This document shows positions 17,061 through 25,408 of a DNA stretch of 64,000 bases, in pieces; position 1 is the stretch's first letter; every line of letters begins with the position of its first letter. The translations under genes and the position numbers were made by a program. The stretch is from NCBI GenBank assembly GCA_023453795.1, contig JAEXSP010000040.1, forward strand, positions 1 through 64,000. The letters run 5' to 3'. The notes beneath the pieces were generated by a model. It ran no database searches, had not been told where the DNA came from, and saw only the letters and a list, made by a program, of their open reading frames with translations. This DNA is from Bacillota bacterium (lineage in GTDB: Bacteria > Bacillota > Clostridia > Acetivibrionales > JAEXSP01).

Positions 17061-17852
17061 ATGATAAAATTTTGCAGTTTGTTCAGCGGAAGCAGCGGTA
17101 ACTCGTTATATATCAGTGATAATAAGACAAATGTTCTGATAGATGCAGGACTCAGCGGTAAGAGAATAATAGAAGCGCTTCATTCCATAGGCGAAAAGCC
17201 TTCGGAATTGAGCGCTATTTTAGTTACACATGAACATAGCGACCACACGAGAGGCGTCGGAATAGTTTCAAGAAAGTTTGGCATACCGGTATATGCCAAC
17301 GAGAACACATGGAAAGCCATGGAATTGGAATTGGGGCCGTTGGATGCAGAAAACAAGATGTTTTTTGAAACCGGAAAGGAATTCAATCTCGGCGACATAA
17401 AAGTCAAGCCTTTTGCCATACCGCATGATGCTGCCGAACCGGTGGGATTCAACTTCTTTATCAGCGATAAGAAAATTACAACTGCGACAGATATCGGACA
17501 CATCACCAGGCGGCTGTTGGATTACTTTGAAACGAGTGACCTTTTATTGCTTGAGTCAAATCACGATGTTGAAATGCTTAAGGTGGGGCCTTACCCATGG
17601 CATCTTAAGAAAAGGATCATGAGTGATCATGGTCACCTTTCAAACGAAATGGCAGGCAAAGTCATTGCCTATATGGCAGAAAAGGGAACGAAAAAGTTTT
17701 TGCTCGGACACCTCAGCAGGGAAAACAATTTTCCTGAATTAGCCTATAGAACAGTGTGCAATGCACTTCATGAGAAAGAGATCAGTACAGAAGCAGATGT
17801 CATGCTGGAAGTAGCATTAAGGGACAGGGTAGGCAAAGTTATAGAGTTCTAG
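17061..17852 (+). CDS. walJ: WalJ/YycJ-type metallo-beta-lactamase fold hydrolase
   Basis: 263 residues. MIKFCSLFSGSSGNSLYI and THEHSDHTRGVG are the hallmarks of the YycJ/WalJ branch of the metallo-beta-lactamase superfamily; further ligands are in ATDIGH and LGHLSREN. WalJ is a predicted metal-dependent nuclease linked in Bacilli to the walRK operon and to coordination of cell division with replication. Here it lies between murA and rlmH with no walRK next to it; rlmH is a common neighbour in Firmicutes. Confidence 0.9.
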   Translation: MIKFCSLFSGSSGNSLYISDNKTNVLIDAGLSGKRIIEALHSIGEKPSELSAILVTHEHSDHTRGVGIVSRKFGIPVYANENTWKAMELELGPLDAENKMFFETGKEFNLGDIKVKPFAIPHDAAEPVGFNFFISDKKITTATDIGHITRRLLDYFETSDLLLLESNHDVEMLKVGPYPWHLKKRIMSDHGHLSNEMAGKVIAYMAEKGTKKFLLGHLSRENNFPELAYRTVCNALHEKEISTEADVMLEVALRDRVGKVIEF

Positions 17853-17900
17853 CGAGTCAGCAACCATTTAACAGTTAAAAGATTTTTAAGAATTTTGTAG

Positions 17901-17925
17901 GGGCAAATTTTGTATTTGCCCTGAT
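17901..17925 (+). terminator. Stem-loop between walJ and rlmH
   Basis: GGGCAAAT (17901-17908) pairs with ATTTGCCC (17914-17921), followed by TGATTTT. A weak terminator or attenuator just ahead of rlmH. Confidence 0.55.
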
Positions 17926-17946
17926 TTTATAGGAGCAGAAAGTAAT

Positions 17947-18426
17947 ATGAAAATTACAATACTTGCGGTTGGAAAATTGAAGGAAAAGTATCTTAAAGAG
18001 GGGATAGCGGAATACAGCAAACGGCTTTCACGTTTTTGCGACATGGAGATTATTGAAGTTGATGATGAGCAGGCCCCTGAAAATCTCAGCAGTGCTCAAG
18101 AGCTGCAGGTTAAGAAAAAGGAAGCTGAGAAGATATTTAAGAAGGTAAAAGCCGGATCGACGCTTATTGTAATGGATGTAAAGGGAGAAAAACCGGAGTC
18201 AGAGGCATTTGCAAGGAAGCTGGAGGCTTTTTTTGTTAATGGGGCTTCGCATCTGACATTTGTTATAGGGGGATCACTCGGAGTAGATGAAGAACTGCTG
18301 CGAAAGGCTGATTACAGGTTATCTTTGTCCAATATGACATTTCCGCACCAGTTGGCAAGACTGATACTGCTGGAGCAGCTTTACAGGGCGTTTAAAATTA
18401 ACAATGGGGAGACATATCATAAATGA
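17947..18426 (+). CDS. rlmH: 23S rRNA (pseudouridine(1915)-N3)-methyltransferase
   Basis: 159 residues, exactly family length. MKITILAVGKLKEKYLKEGI, the SPOUT knot glycine motif FVIGGSLGVDEELL, and the C-terminal LILLEQLYRAFKINNGETYHK are diagnostic. It uses SAM to methylate pseudouridine 1915 in helix 69 of 23S rRNA. ATAGGAGC precedes the ATG. Last gene of the conserved backbone before the accessory block. Confidence 0.96.
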   Translation: MKITILAVGKLKEKYLKEGIAEYSKRLSRFCDMEIIEVDDEQAPENLSSAQELQVKKKEAEKIFKKVKAGSTLIVMDVKGEKPESEAFARKLEAFFVNGASHLTFVIGGSLGVDEELLRKADYRLSLSNMTFPHQLARLILLEQLYRAFKINNGETYHK

Positions 18427-18529
18427 GTGCTCTTGAAAAAGCCTTTGAAAAATGGCTGCCAGGCTGAAAGAATGTGGGTTAAAATAACAAATACAGAAAG
18501 CGGAAATTTTATATTTGGGGTGACACTAT

Positions 18530-19189
18530 ATGACATTAGAAGAATATAAAAAGCGTGCATCAGAAGAGGAAGATTGGGCTCCAGGATGGGAAGCCATTGA
18601 CGAAGTGTTTGAAAAACTATATCCTAATCAAAAACCTGCACATTTTGGAGCAGCAATGCCGAGTCGTGCCATCTTCGGGGGAGACGAATATGTGGATGGT
18701 TATAGCATTTATCAATCACCAAATGGATATAAGCATCTACTAACTTATGGGATGACAGAACTTTACACAAATGAAGAAGCGTTTGGTGGTGAATGGAGCG
18801 GCTGGGGTTATGAAATGACTATAAAACTAAAAGAAAACTCAGTAGAGGATTGTAAATGGGCAATTAATATGCTTTCTAGCCTTGCTCGGTACACCTACAC
18901 CAAGAAAAAGTTCTTTGAACCAATGCAGTATATTGCTGGTAACGGCACGTCCCTTCATATAGGTATTGAATCTGCCATTACGGCTCTTCTTGTTGTAAAT
19001 GATACTGAGTGCAACGGAATTGATACCGTTCACGGTAGAGTGGAATTTATGCAATTAGTTGGAATTACACAACGAGAATTAGAAGTTTTAAAAGAGGATT
19101 ACACACAAGCGGGACTACTTTGTGAAAATATGAAGAAAGATAACCCGTACTTGGCTACAGATATGAAACGAATAAAATCTTATCTATAG
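18530..19189 (+). CDS. SUFU-domain (suppressor of fused) immunity-type protein
   Basis: 219 residues. The segment HFGAAMPSRAIFGGDEYVDG, then HLLTYGMTELY and EWSGWGYEMTIKL, matches bacterial SUFU-domain proteins. In bacteria these are mostly predicted immunity proteins of polymorphic toxin systems, cytoplasmic and without catalytic activity. The start is set by GGGGTGACACT before the ATG. No toxin gene is adjacent; the next block carries SMI1/KNR4 fragments, another immunity family, which fits an orphan immunity array. Confidence 0.75.
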   Translation: MTLEEYKKRASEEEDWAPGWEAIDEVFEKLYPNQKPAHFGAAMPSRAIFGGDEYVDGYSIYQSPNGYKHLLTYGMTELYTNEEAFGGEWSGWGYEMTIKLKENSVEDCKWAINMLSSLARYTYTKKKFFEPMQYIAGNGTSLHIGIESAITALLVVNDTECNGIDTVHGRVEFMQLVGITQRELEVLKEDYTQAGLLCENMKKDNPYLATDMKRIKSYL

Positions 19190-19247
19190 GAAATTGCTGT
19201 TGATGGAGCGATAGAAAAATTAGGTTGATAAGCCAGATTGGATTCAA

Positions 19248-19433
19248 GGTGCTGAATTAGTACTAATTGCAGCTTTGTTTGGTGGAGATTTTGTATGTTT
19301 AGATTATTATGAAGATAGGGAAAACCCTCAGATAGCTATTTGGTATAACGATGAATCCGAAGATATTGACCCTTCAACAAATACAATTGCTAATAGTTTT
19401 CAAGAATTTCTGAATATGCTTTTTGAGTAAGGT
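19248..19433 (+). pseudogene. SMI1/KNR4 (SUKH) immunity gene fragment, copy 1
   Basis: 186 bp encoding GAELVLIAALFGGDFVCLDYY and the rest of a SUKH C-terminal half, ending in a TAA at 19429. The 5' half is missing: upstream of 19248 the sequence diverges and stops occur. It differs at only four positions from the copy at 21161-21346, so it is a recent duplicate. The remaining 300-odd bases between the SUFU gene and the next CDS show nothing else. Confidence 0.75.
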
Positions 19434-19535
19434 ATCAACTAGGTTAACACCATTTGGAGCTTACTACGGATTGGAAAACAGAGAGGAACACCGTGAATTT
19501 TTTCTAGGGAAATAATTATGTGGGGAGGATAAATT

Positions 19536-20282
19536 ATGGATGATGTAATTATCCAAGATGGATTCTGGTATATAAATAAAAATCTAGTCAATTATACTGG
19601 AATTCAAGAGGATGTTGTAATTCCTAATGGAACGGTTGAGATTCTGGACCCTTTCTCAAATATAAATCGACCTGGAGACTACGGGGAAACGGAAATTGAT
19701 AAGATTAAATCAATTACGATTCCTGCTAGTGTTACTAAAATAGATAATTGGACCTTTAGCAGGCTTTACAATCTTGAAGCAATACGTGTCGATAAGGATA
19801 ATAAATATTTTTCCAGTGAGAATGGGGCTTTATTTAATAAGAGAAAAACAGAATTAATATCTTTTCCGCAAAAAAATAAAATAATAAAATATGTTGTTCC
19901 TGAAATTACTAAAAAGATTGCGAGAAAAGCTTTCTGGGATAATAAGATTGTTGAAGAAATATTGCTGCCTGAAGGAATAAAAAAAATAAACCCGGAAACA
20001 TTTTATGGTTGCTTGCAATTAAGAAAGATAAATATACCCAATAGTGTAACCAGTATTGGCAAATATGCGTTTTTTTATTGCAAATCATTAAACGAAATAA
20101 CTTTACCGAACAGCATTATTCAGATTGGGTATAGTGCATTCACTAAGCTTAATTTTGGCCAAGATAAGGTAGGTGTTTTTGCTGTTATGAATTTTAAAGG
20201 CTTTACTATAAAATGTCCAAAGAATTCTTTTGCGGAGAAATATGCGAGAGATAACAAAATTAATTTTGAATACATTAGTTAG
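19536..20282 (+). CDS. LRR_5 (BspA-like) leucine-rich repeat protein, no signal peptide
   Basis: 248 residues with at least four BspA-type repeats (ITIPASVTKIDNWTF; ILLPEGIKKINPETFYGC; INIPNSVTSIGKYAFFYC; ITLPNSIIQIGYSAF). It has no signal peptide and no wall anchor, so it is probably intracellular, unlike the large secreted relative at 27003-32705. The ribosome site GGGGAGGATAAATT is clear. Its position between two SUKH copies suggests membership of the immunity-type accessory block, but the function is unknown. Confidence 0.8.
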   Translation: MDDVIIQDGFWYINKNLVNYTGIQEDVVIPNGTVEILDPFSNINRPGDYGETEIDKIKSITIPASVTKIDNWTFSRLYNLEAIRVDKDNKYFSSENGALFNKRKTELISFPQKNKIIKYVVPEITKKIARKAFWDNKIVEEILLPEGIKKINPETFYGCLQLRKINIPNSVTSIGKYAFFYCKSLNEITLPNSIIQIGYSAFTKLNFGQDKVGVFAVMNFKGFTIKCPKNSFAEKYARDNKINFEYIS

Positions 20283-20405
20283 GTTAAATATAATCTTGTC
20301 CGTCTGATTTATAATACATTATTGCATCAACAGCGGAATATTATAATTATCTCGATGGAAGTTTTATGTAAAAAGGGCGATAAAAATTATAAATGCAACT
20401 GTTAG

Positions 20406-20436
20406 TTGACAAAAAGCATATAGTAATTGGTAGAAT
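20406..20436 (+). promoter_or_regulatory. Promoter of the XRE regulator
   Basis: TTGACA (20406-20411) and TAGAAT (20431-20436), 19-bp spacer, 43 bp ahead of the XRE start. Confidence 0.5.
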
Positions 20437-20478
20437 GCTAACCTATTTTTATTGCATTATTTAATTGAGGTGATGTTA

Positions 20479-20949
20479 ATGAGTTTTTCACAAAAACTGC
20501 AAAATTTACGAAATGGGAAAAATTTATCCCAAGAGGAACTTGCTGAAATAATGAATGTTTCAAGGCAATCGGTATCAAAGTGGGAGTTGGGGCAATCATT
20601 CCCTGAGATTGAAAAGCTAATAGATATTAGTAATTATTTTGGTGTTAGTGTTGATAGTTTGGTAAAGGATGAAAAGGCTGTGGTAGAAAATGAGAAAACA
20701 GAAACAAAAGTGAGTGAGAAAATAAGTGAGCAGAATAATAAACTTCCAATTGGAGTAAAAAGGAAAATATTTCTCGCATTATGTATTATTTGCAACATGA
20801 TATGTTTTGCTAGCATATCTACATTATATCTTTGTAGTAATAGATATGAAGTAATAAGTCGGGGAGTACTGTCAGTAGTTGGAATTATTTGTTCTTTAAT
20901 TGGTCTAAGAAAACTTAAAAAGAAGTATGGTTCTATTTTTGACTGGTAA
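20479..20949 (+). CDS. XRE-family regulator with C-terminal membrane helices
   Basis: 156 residues from ATG 20479 (GAGGTGATGTTA just ahead). Residues 1-65 are a classic XRE helix-turn-helix (LSQEELAEIMNVSRQSVSKWELGQ). A charged linker follows and then two hydrophobic helices (IFLALCIICNMICFASISTLYLC; VLSVVGIICSLIGL). Membrane-tethered XRE regulators of this layout are common in Clostridia; targets are not apparent. Confidence 0.85.
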   Translation: MSFSQKLQNLRNGKNLSQEELAEIMNVSRQSVSKWELGQSFPEIEKLIDISNYFGVSVDSLVKDEKAVVENEKTETKVSEKISEQNNKLPIGVKRKIFLALCIICNMICFASISTLYLCSNRYEVISRGVLSVVGIICSLIGLRKLKKKYGSIFDW

Positions 20950-21055
20950 AATATTTTATGTAACTGTTTTAACTCAGAGGCACCTTAAAGGTATCTTTAA
21001 GTTTAAACAGTTATTTTTATCTCAAATGTGGATGAATTAATGACAAATTAGATTT

Positions 21056-21343
21056 TTGTGTATACTTGAGGATACAGAAAACCACGAAATGGGGATGTAT
21101 GATATTGATGTCAATCTAACAAAGCTGGACGCAAGATTAATAACTGATGAAGACTTAGTTGGTGCTGAATTAGTACCAATTGCAGCTTTGTTTGGTGGAG
21201 ATTTTGTATGTTTAGATTATTATAAAGATAGGGAAAACCCTCAGATTGCTATTTGGTATAACGATGAATCCGAAGATCTTGACCCTTCAACAAATACAAT
21301 TGCTAATAGTTTTCAAGAATTTCTGAATATGCTTTTTGAGTAA
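21056..21343 (+). pseudogene. SMI1/KNR4 (SUKH) immunity gene, 5'-truncated, copy 2
   Basis: Up to 95 codons from a TTG without a convincing ribosome site. The C-terminal half (PIAALFGGDFVCLDYYKDR; IWYNDESEDL) matches the SUKH fold, but the N-terminal half that normally starts the domain is missing. The last 186 bp (21161-21346) are about 98 percent identical to 19248-19433. A residual short protein cannot be excluded. Confidence 0.7.
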
Positions 21344-21396
21344 GGTGTCACTGCCAATCCTCCTGTAATGAAAGATTTTTTGCAAAAATTAGGATT

Positions 21397-21426
21397 TTGA
21401 CTTCTAAAATACTTGAGGTATATAAT
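21397..21426 (+). promoter_or_regulatory. Promoter of ndk
   Basis: TTGACT (21397-21402), 18-bp spacer, TATAAT (21421-21426), 83 bp before the ndk start. Confidence 0.65.
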
Positions 21427-21509
21427 AAAAACGTAATTAGCAATATATTACAATTAATAATTTATTTGTATGTGCTCTGAATTTCATATTAAGAAAGGAA
21501 GCGAAAATT

Positions 21510-21914
21510 ATGGAAAGAACATTAGTGCTTATCAAACCGGATGCTATGGAGAGGAGACTAATGGGTGAAATAATCTCAATTTACGAGAAAAAAGGGCTCC
21601 ATATAACAGCTTTAAAAATTATAAAACCAACAAGTGAAATCGCAAAGGAGCACTATATTGAACACGAAAAGAAGCAATTTTTCGGAAACTTGATTAATTA
21701 TATTACCAGTGGAGAAGTATGTGCTTTGATCATTGAAGGAAATGATGTTATATCATTATTGAGAAAAATAAATGGAGCAACAAACCCTATGAATGCAGAA
21801 ATGGGTACTGTAAGGGGCCAATATGCATTATCAGTTTCAAAAAATGCTGTTCATTCTTCAGATTCTGCAGAAAATGCCGAACGTGAAATAAAGATATGGT
21901 TTCCGGAGATATAA
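21510..21914 (+). CDS. ndk: Nucleoside-diphosphate kinase
   Basis: 134 residues. MERTLVLIKPDAMERRLMGEII, the GTVRGQYA loop and the catalytic histidine in NAVHSSDSAENAEREI are all present. It balances NTP and dNTP pools through a phosphohistidine intermediate. RBS GAAAGGAAGCG. Single gene with its own promoter in an accessory stretch. Confidence 0.95.
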   Translation: MERTLVLIKPDAMERRLMGEIISIYEKKGLHITALKIIKPTSEIAKEHYIEHEKKQFFGNLINYITSGEVCALIIEGNDVISLLRKINGATNPMNAEMGTVRGQYALSVSKNAVHSSDSAENAEREIKIWFPEI

Positions 21915-22328
21915 GAAATTCCCCCTTTCAAAGTATGTGCCTCTGTATTGGACTTTATATATTTTCATTATGTAACCGTGTGATGAAGAAGGCTGAAATG
22001 CTTGCTCAAGAATGATACATAATCGTTTTTAATATTGAAAAATCGGACAGTATATGATAACATTTTTAGTATAATTACTCAAAATTTGAAAGGACATCCT
22101 TATGATTTCACTAAAAGCATGTTTTCGAAAACTCTGCTCCGCGCAAAGACCACAAAAATCGAAGTCGGCGATGCTTTGCTCGGAGCCTGAATTTATTAAG
22201 TAGCTGATGTTGGAACTGCTAATATGCTGCTAAGATCTTTATAAGTTTATGCTATAAAGGTTTTATTAGTGTTAACTTTCAGCACAGGCTATTTATAAAA
22301 TCAGGAATTAGGTTTGTTTATATAGAAC
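21915..22328. other. Gene-free stretch after ndk
   Basis: About 410 bp without a convincing gene. A 33-codon reading frame at 22102-22203 has a passable ribosome site (GAAAGGACATCCTT) but no recognisable product. Confidence 0.4.
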
Positions 22329-22367
22329 AAAACTGCAGCAGGCATAGTCCTGTAACTGCAGTTTTTT
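22329..22367 (+). terminator. Terminator or attenuator ahead of the CD3324-family gene
   Basis: AAACTGCAG-CAGG pairs with CCTG-(TAA)-CTGCAGTTT, followed by seven T residues. It ends 47 bp before the next start codon, so it may be an attenuator of that gene rather than a terminator of ndk, which is 415 bp away. Confidence 0.75.
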
Positions 22368-22413
22368 TATGGTCTTTGCTTCAGCCCAAATAAAAATTTG
22401 GAGGAGCAGAGAA

Positions 22414-22713
22414 ATGAAATACATTAAGGCACAAAAGGTACTGCCGGAGGAATTAATAAAGCTGATTCAAAATTATGTAGACGGTGAATTTATATATATA
22501 CCATGCAGGGATGGCAAACATAAGGCCTGGGGCGAAAAGAGCGGATCAAAGGAAAGCTTGAAGGAACGGAACAGGCAGATATATGACCAATATAAAGCCG
22601 GTACTTCAGTTTCAGAACTATCCGGGTTTTACTTTCTTTCCGAGCAGAGCATCAGGAGAGTAATAGGGCAAGAAAAGGCGGTACTATCAAATTCAGTACA
22701 TAACCGTTTATGA
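22414..22713 (+). CDS. CD3324-family putative HTH protein
   Basis: 99 residues from ATG 22414, set by GGAGGAGCAGAGAA. It contains VLPEELIKLIQNYVDGEFIYIP, KAWGEKSGSKESLKERN and a C-terminal helix-turn-helix-like segment (YKAGTSVSELSGFYFLSEQSI). The pattern matches the small CD3324 family of clostridia, a presumed DNA-binding protein of unknown target. A strong hairpin precedes it. Confidence 0.75.
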   Translation: MKYIKAQKVLPEELIKLIQNYVDGEFIYIPCRDGKHKAWGEKSGSKESLKERNRQIYDQYKAGTSVSELSGFYFLSEQSIRRVIGQEKAVLSNSVHNRL

Positions 22714-22786
22714 CATTGATAGGCTGGATATATCTGTGTTATTGTTTTTTTGTCAGGGATTAATGTAAAGAAGGGAATGAGGATTA

Positions 22787-22966
22787 ATGGCAACAAAACA
22801 GCATAGAGGTAAAACATTGTTGAAGCTGCAATCACATGGAAGAGGTACCTGCCCTTTGTGCAAGGCTGAGAGGATCAAAATCCTGTATGAGGTAATTGCA
22901 GGGGATGGAAGCAAAATAAACGTTTGTAAAAGATGTCAGAATAAAAAAGTACCAAAAGAAGTGTAA
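22787..22966 (+). CDS. Small zinc-ribbon protein
   Basis: 59 residues starting MATKQHRGKTLLKLQ. Two CxxC knuckles (CPLC and CKRC) about 27 residues apart form a zinc ribbon in a basic protein. RBS GGGAATGAGG seven bases before the ATG. It lies 25 bp before the DUF2268 gene and probably belongs to one operon with it. Function unknown. Confidence 0.7.
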   Translation: MATKQHRGKTLLKLQSHGRGTCPLCKAERIKILYEVIAGDGSKINVCKRCQNKKVPKEV

Positions 22967-22991
22967 TTTTTAACTATATTGGAGGATTTAT

Positions 22992-23813
22992 ATGAAATTA
23001 AAATTTTTGTATCCATACAAAGAAATGCAGAAATACCTTGAATATAAAGATAATCAAAATGCATGGGAAAAAATAATGATTGCTCCATACTGGAACCAAA
23101 TCGCCGAATGGGCGGGAGATTCTTGTGATTTTATGAAGCCGGCTCCAATTGAAGACAGGAACATCATAATAAAACAGATTGAGTTATTTAAAACCATAGA
23201 TTTATCAGTTTATGAAGAAGTATTTAAAAATATTGCAAGTGCTCTTCCCATTGAGGATGAGGACACATTGACAGTAGCCTTTTATCCAACTGAAAATAAT
23301 ATAGAAGAGGGTGTAGTGGGGACTAATGTATGGGGGAATATTATTATAACTGTAAACCCTTTAATAACTGATTTTAAGAAATGGATTCCTTTTGTTTTTG
23401 CACATGAATACAACCATGCTGTTTTAGGCTCTTATTGGTACAGTGTGAAAGGAGGCAGCGAAACAAAGGGTAACTTTCTGGAATACATGATTAATGAAGG
23501 AGAAGCAGACGAATTTGCAAAAAGCTTGCACCCGGGCTATCAACCGTCATGGCACAAAGGCGTTACAAAGGAAAATGAACAGGATGCCTGGGAAAAATTA
23601 AAAAAGGTATTATATGAAGTCGGATCTCCGCAAGAGCAGGGGAAGTACATGTTTGGCAGCAAGGAGCTTGGTATTCCTCCGTTTGCAGGATATTATTTCG
23701 GCAGCAGGATTGTAAACTCATATATGGAAAGGCATAAAGGTATTGGATTTAAAGATTTGATTAAAATTCCGCATCAGGCTATTTTTGATGGGAGTATGTT
23801 TGGTATAAAATAA
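22992..23813 (+). CDS. DUF2268-family putative Zn-dependent protease
   Basis: 273 residues. FAHEYNHAVLGSYW carries the HExxH zinc-protease motif, and INEGEADEFAKSL supplies a likely third ligand, as in the DUF2268 predicted metalloproteases. There is no signal peptide, so it is cytoplasmic. TTGGAGG precedes the ATG. Substrate unknown. Confidence 0.8.
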   Translation: MKLKFLYPYKEMQKYLEYKDNQNAWEKIMIAPYWNQIAEWAGDSCDFMKPAPIEDRNIIIKQIELFKTIDLSVYEEVFKNIASALPIEDEDTLTVAFYPTENNIEEGVVGTNVWGNIIITVNPLITDFKKWIPFVFAHEYNHAVLGSYWYSVKGGSETKGNFLEYMINEGEADEFAKSLHPGYQPSWHKGVTKENEQDAWEKLKKVLYEVGSPQEQGKYMFGSKELGIPPFAGYYFGSRIVNSYMERHKGIGFKDLIKIPHQAIFDGSMFGIK

Positions 23814-23839
23814 ACCATAATTGTAGCTTATTAATAATT

Positions 23840-23862
23840 GACCGTTAAACCGGTCTTTTTTA
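23840..23862 (+). terminator. Terminator after the DUF2268 gene
   Basis: GACCG-TTAAAC-CGGTC (23840-23855) followed by TTTTTT. Confidence 0.85.
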
Positions 23863-23908
23863 ATTTGTAGAGTAAAGGGGCTATGACATACAAACAGTTG
23901 GCAGATAA

Positions 23909-23940
23909 AGAATACAGGACAAAAAATGCCCTGTATTCTT
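23909..23940 (-). terminator. Terminator of the iron alcohol dehydrogenase
   Basis: On the minus strand AGAATACAGGGC pairs with GTCCTGTATTCT around a T-rich loop and runs into TTT, seven bases past the stop. Confidence 0.8.
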
Positions 23941-23946
23941 ATATAC

Positions 23947-25125
23947 TTATTTATATGCCTTTTCCATTATTTCTATAGTTTCTGCCAGTGAAAGAGAGTA
24001 AGGATCGAGCTGGAAAAGTCCTCCCATCGTACTGCGTGCATTCTCGGCGAGCATTGGAATCTCTTCCTTCGTTATACCATAATCGGACATTTTAATACCT
24101 CTGACTCCACAGGCTTCCTGAAGCCCAACCAGAGCTTTTACGAATGCTATGGCACGTTCTTCCCTTGGAAGTGATTTAACATCAACCCCCATAGCTTCCG
24201 CCATAGCCGCAAATCTTTCGGGAGCCTTGGCTGAAAAGAAGGTGTAGTATGCTTCTGAAAGCATGATAAGTCCTGCGCCGTGCGGGAGTTCCGGATGGTG
24301 TGCACTTAGAGCGTGTTCCATGGAATGCTCTGAAGTACAACTGGAGGCAGACTCCACCAACCCTGAAAGAGTATTCGCTAAAGCCACTTGCGTACGGGCT
24401 TCAAGATTGCTGCCATCCTTTACACAGACAGGAAGGTACTTTGATATAAGCTCAATGCTTTTTAATGCATAAGCATCGCTTATAGGTGTTGCAATATTTG
24501 CAATATACCCTTCGGTTGAATGAAACAGGGCATCAAAGCCTTGGTAAGCTGTCAGCTTTTCCGGTACTGTGAGCATCAACTCAGGGTCCACAACAGATAA
24601 TACCGGGAAAGTATATTCGTTGCCAAAGCCTATCTTTTCGTTTGTATCTTCCTTAGTTATGACAGTCCACGGGTCCGCCTCAGTTCCGGTTCCTGCAGTA
24701 GTTGTAATAGCTACAATCGGGAGCGGTCGATTTTGTACAGGCATTCCCTTACCGGTGCCCCCGAAGATGTAATCCCAGTAGTCTCCAGGATTTGTTGCCA
24801 TAACGGCTATACTTTTTGCGGAATCTATACTGCTGCCGCCCCCTAAACCTATTATAAAATCGCAGCCTTCATCTTTTGCCAGCTTTGCCCCTTCCATGAC
24901 ATGAGTTTTGATTGGGTTTGGAAGTATTTTATCAAATAAAGTATAACTGATTCCTTTTTTTTGAAGTATGCTTGTCAAACGGTCCAAGTATCCGTTTGCC
25001 TTAACAGACTTTCCGGCGGAAATTACAATTAATGCTTTTTTCCCCGGAAGGTTTTCGTTAGAAAGTTCATTCAGTTTCCCGGGTCCGAATAAAATTTTTG
25101 CAGGCATGTAATAATTAAAACTCAT
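23947..25125 (-). CDS. Iron-containing alcohol dehydrogenase
   Basis: 392 residues. Dinucleotide motif GLGGGSSIDSAKSIA near residues 95-110; metal ligands in FHSTEG, SEHSMEHALSA and HPELPHGAGL. These define the type III Fe-dependent alcohol dehydrogenases (butanol / propanediol / lactaldehyde reductases), which reoxidise NAD(P)H by reducing aldehydes in fermentation. The exact substrate cannot be told. AAAGGTGG precedes the ATG. Single gene with its own promoter and terminator. Confidence 0.92.
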   Translation of the reverse strand: MSFNYYMPAKILFGPGKLNELSNENLPGKKALIVISAGKSVKANGYLDRLTSILQKKGISYTLFDKILPNPIKTHVMEGAKLAKDEGCDFIIGLGGGSSIDSAKSIAVMATNPGDYWDYIFGGTGKGMPVQNRPLPIVAITTTAGTGTEADPWTVITKEDTNEKIGFGNEYTFPVLSVVDPELMLTVPEKLTAYQGFDALFHSTEGYIANIATPISDAYALKSIELISKYLPVCVKDGSNLEARTQVALANTLSGLVESASSCTSEHSMEHALSAHHPELPHGAGLIMLSEAYYTFFSAKAPERFAAMAEAMGVDVKSLPREERAIAFVKALVGLQEACGVRGIKMSDYGITKEEIPMLAENARSTMGGLFQLDPYSLSLAETIEIMEKAYK

Positions 25126-25170
25126 GGTATACCACCTTTCGAATGCTATTTTAGTTGGATTGTTACTTAT

Positions 25171-25217
25171 AGTATAATATTCTTATATTTTTTATCAATA
25201 ATGCACTCAGTTATTGA
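25171..25217 (-). promoter_or_regulatory. Promoter and inverted repeat of the alcohol dehydrogenase
   Basis: Minus-strand TTGATA (25193-25198) and TATACT (25171-25176) with a 16-bp spacer. TCAATAA (25195-25201) and TTATTGA (25211-25217) form a perfect inverted repeat with a 9-bp centre overlapping the -35, a likely operator. It does not match the Rex consensus. Confidence 0.55.
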
Positions 25218-25408
25218 GCGTTACAGCGAGATAGGGCAAGCAATTGTTTAAACGTTGATATTGCAGCTTTCATAGTAAAAAGATTATGCGGATTAAGGCT
25301 GACTATAGTAATATAGGGAGCTTTCTTTTTTTAAAGATTTAGTCTAAACTAAATGAAGCATAAAAACAGTAAACATTATTATAACAAATGAAATAGTTGG
25401 AGGAACAT

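Noticed and set aside
22102..22203. 33-codon reading frame with a possible ribosome site
   Set aside because: Composition is unlike a protein, no homology recognised, and it stands alone in a gap.
25195..25217. Rex redox operator for the alcohol dehydrogenase
   Set aside because: The inverted repeat TCAATAA-N9-TTATTGA does not match the Rex pattern TTGTTAA-type arms, so only an unnamed operator is claimed.
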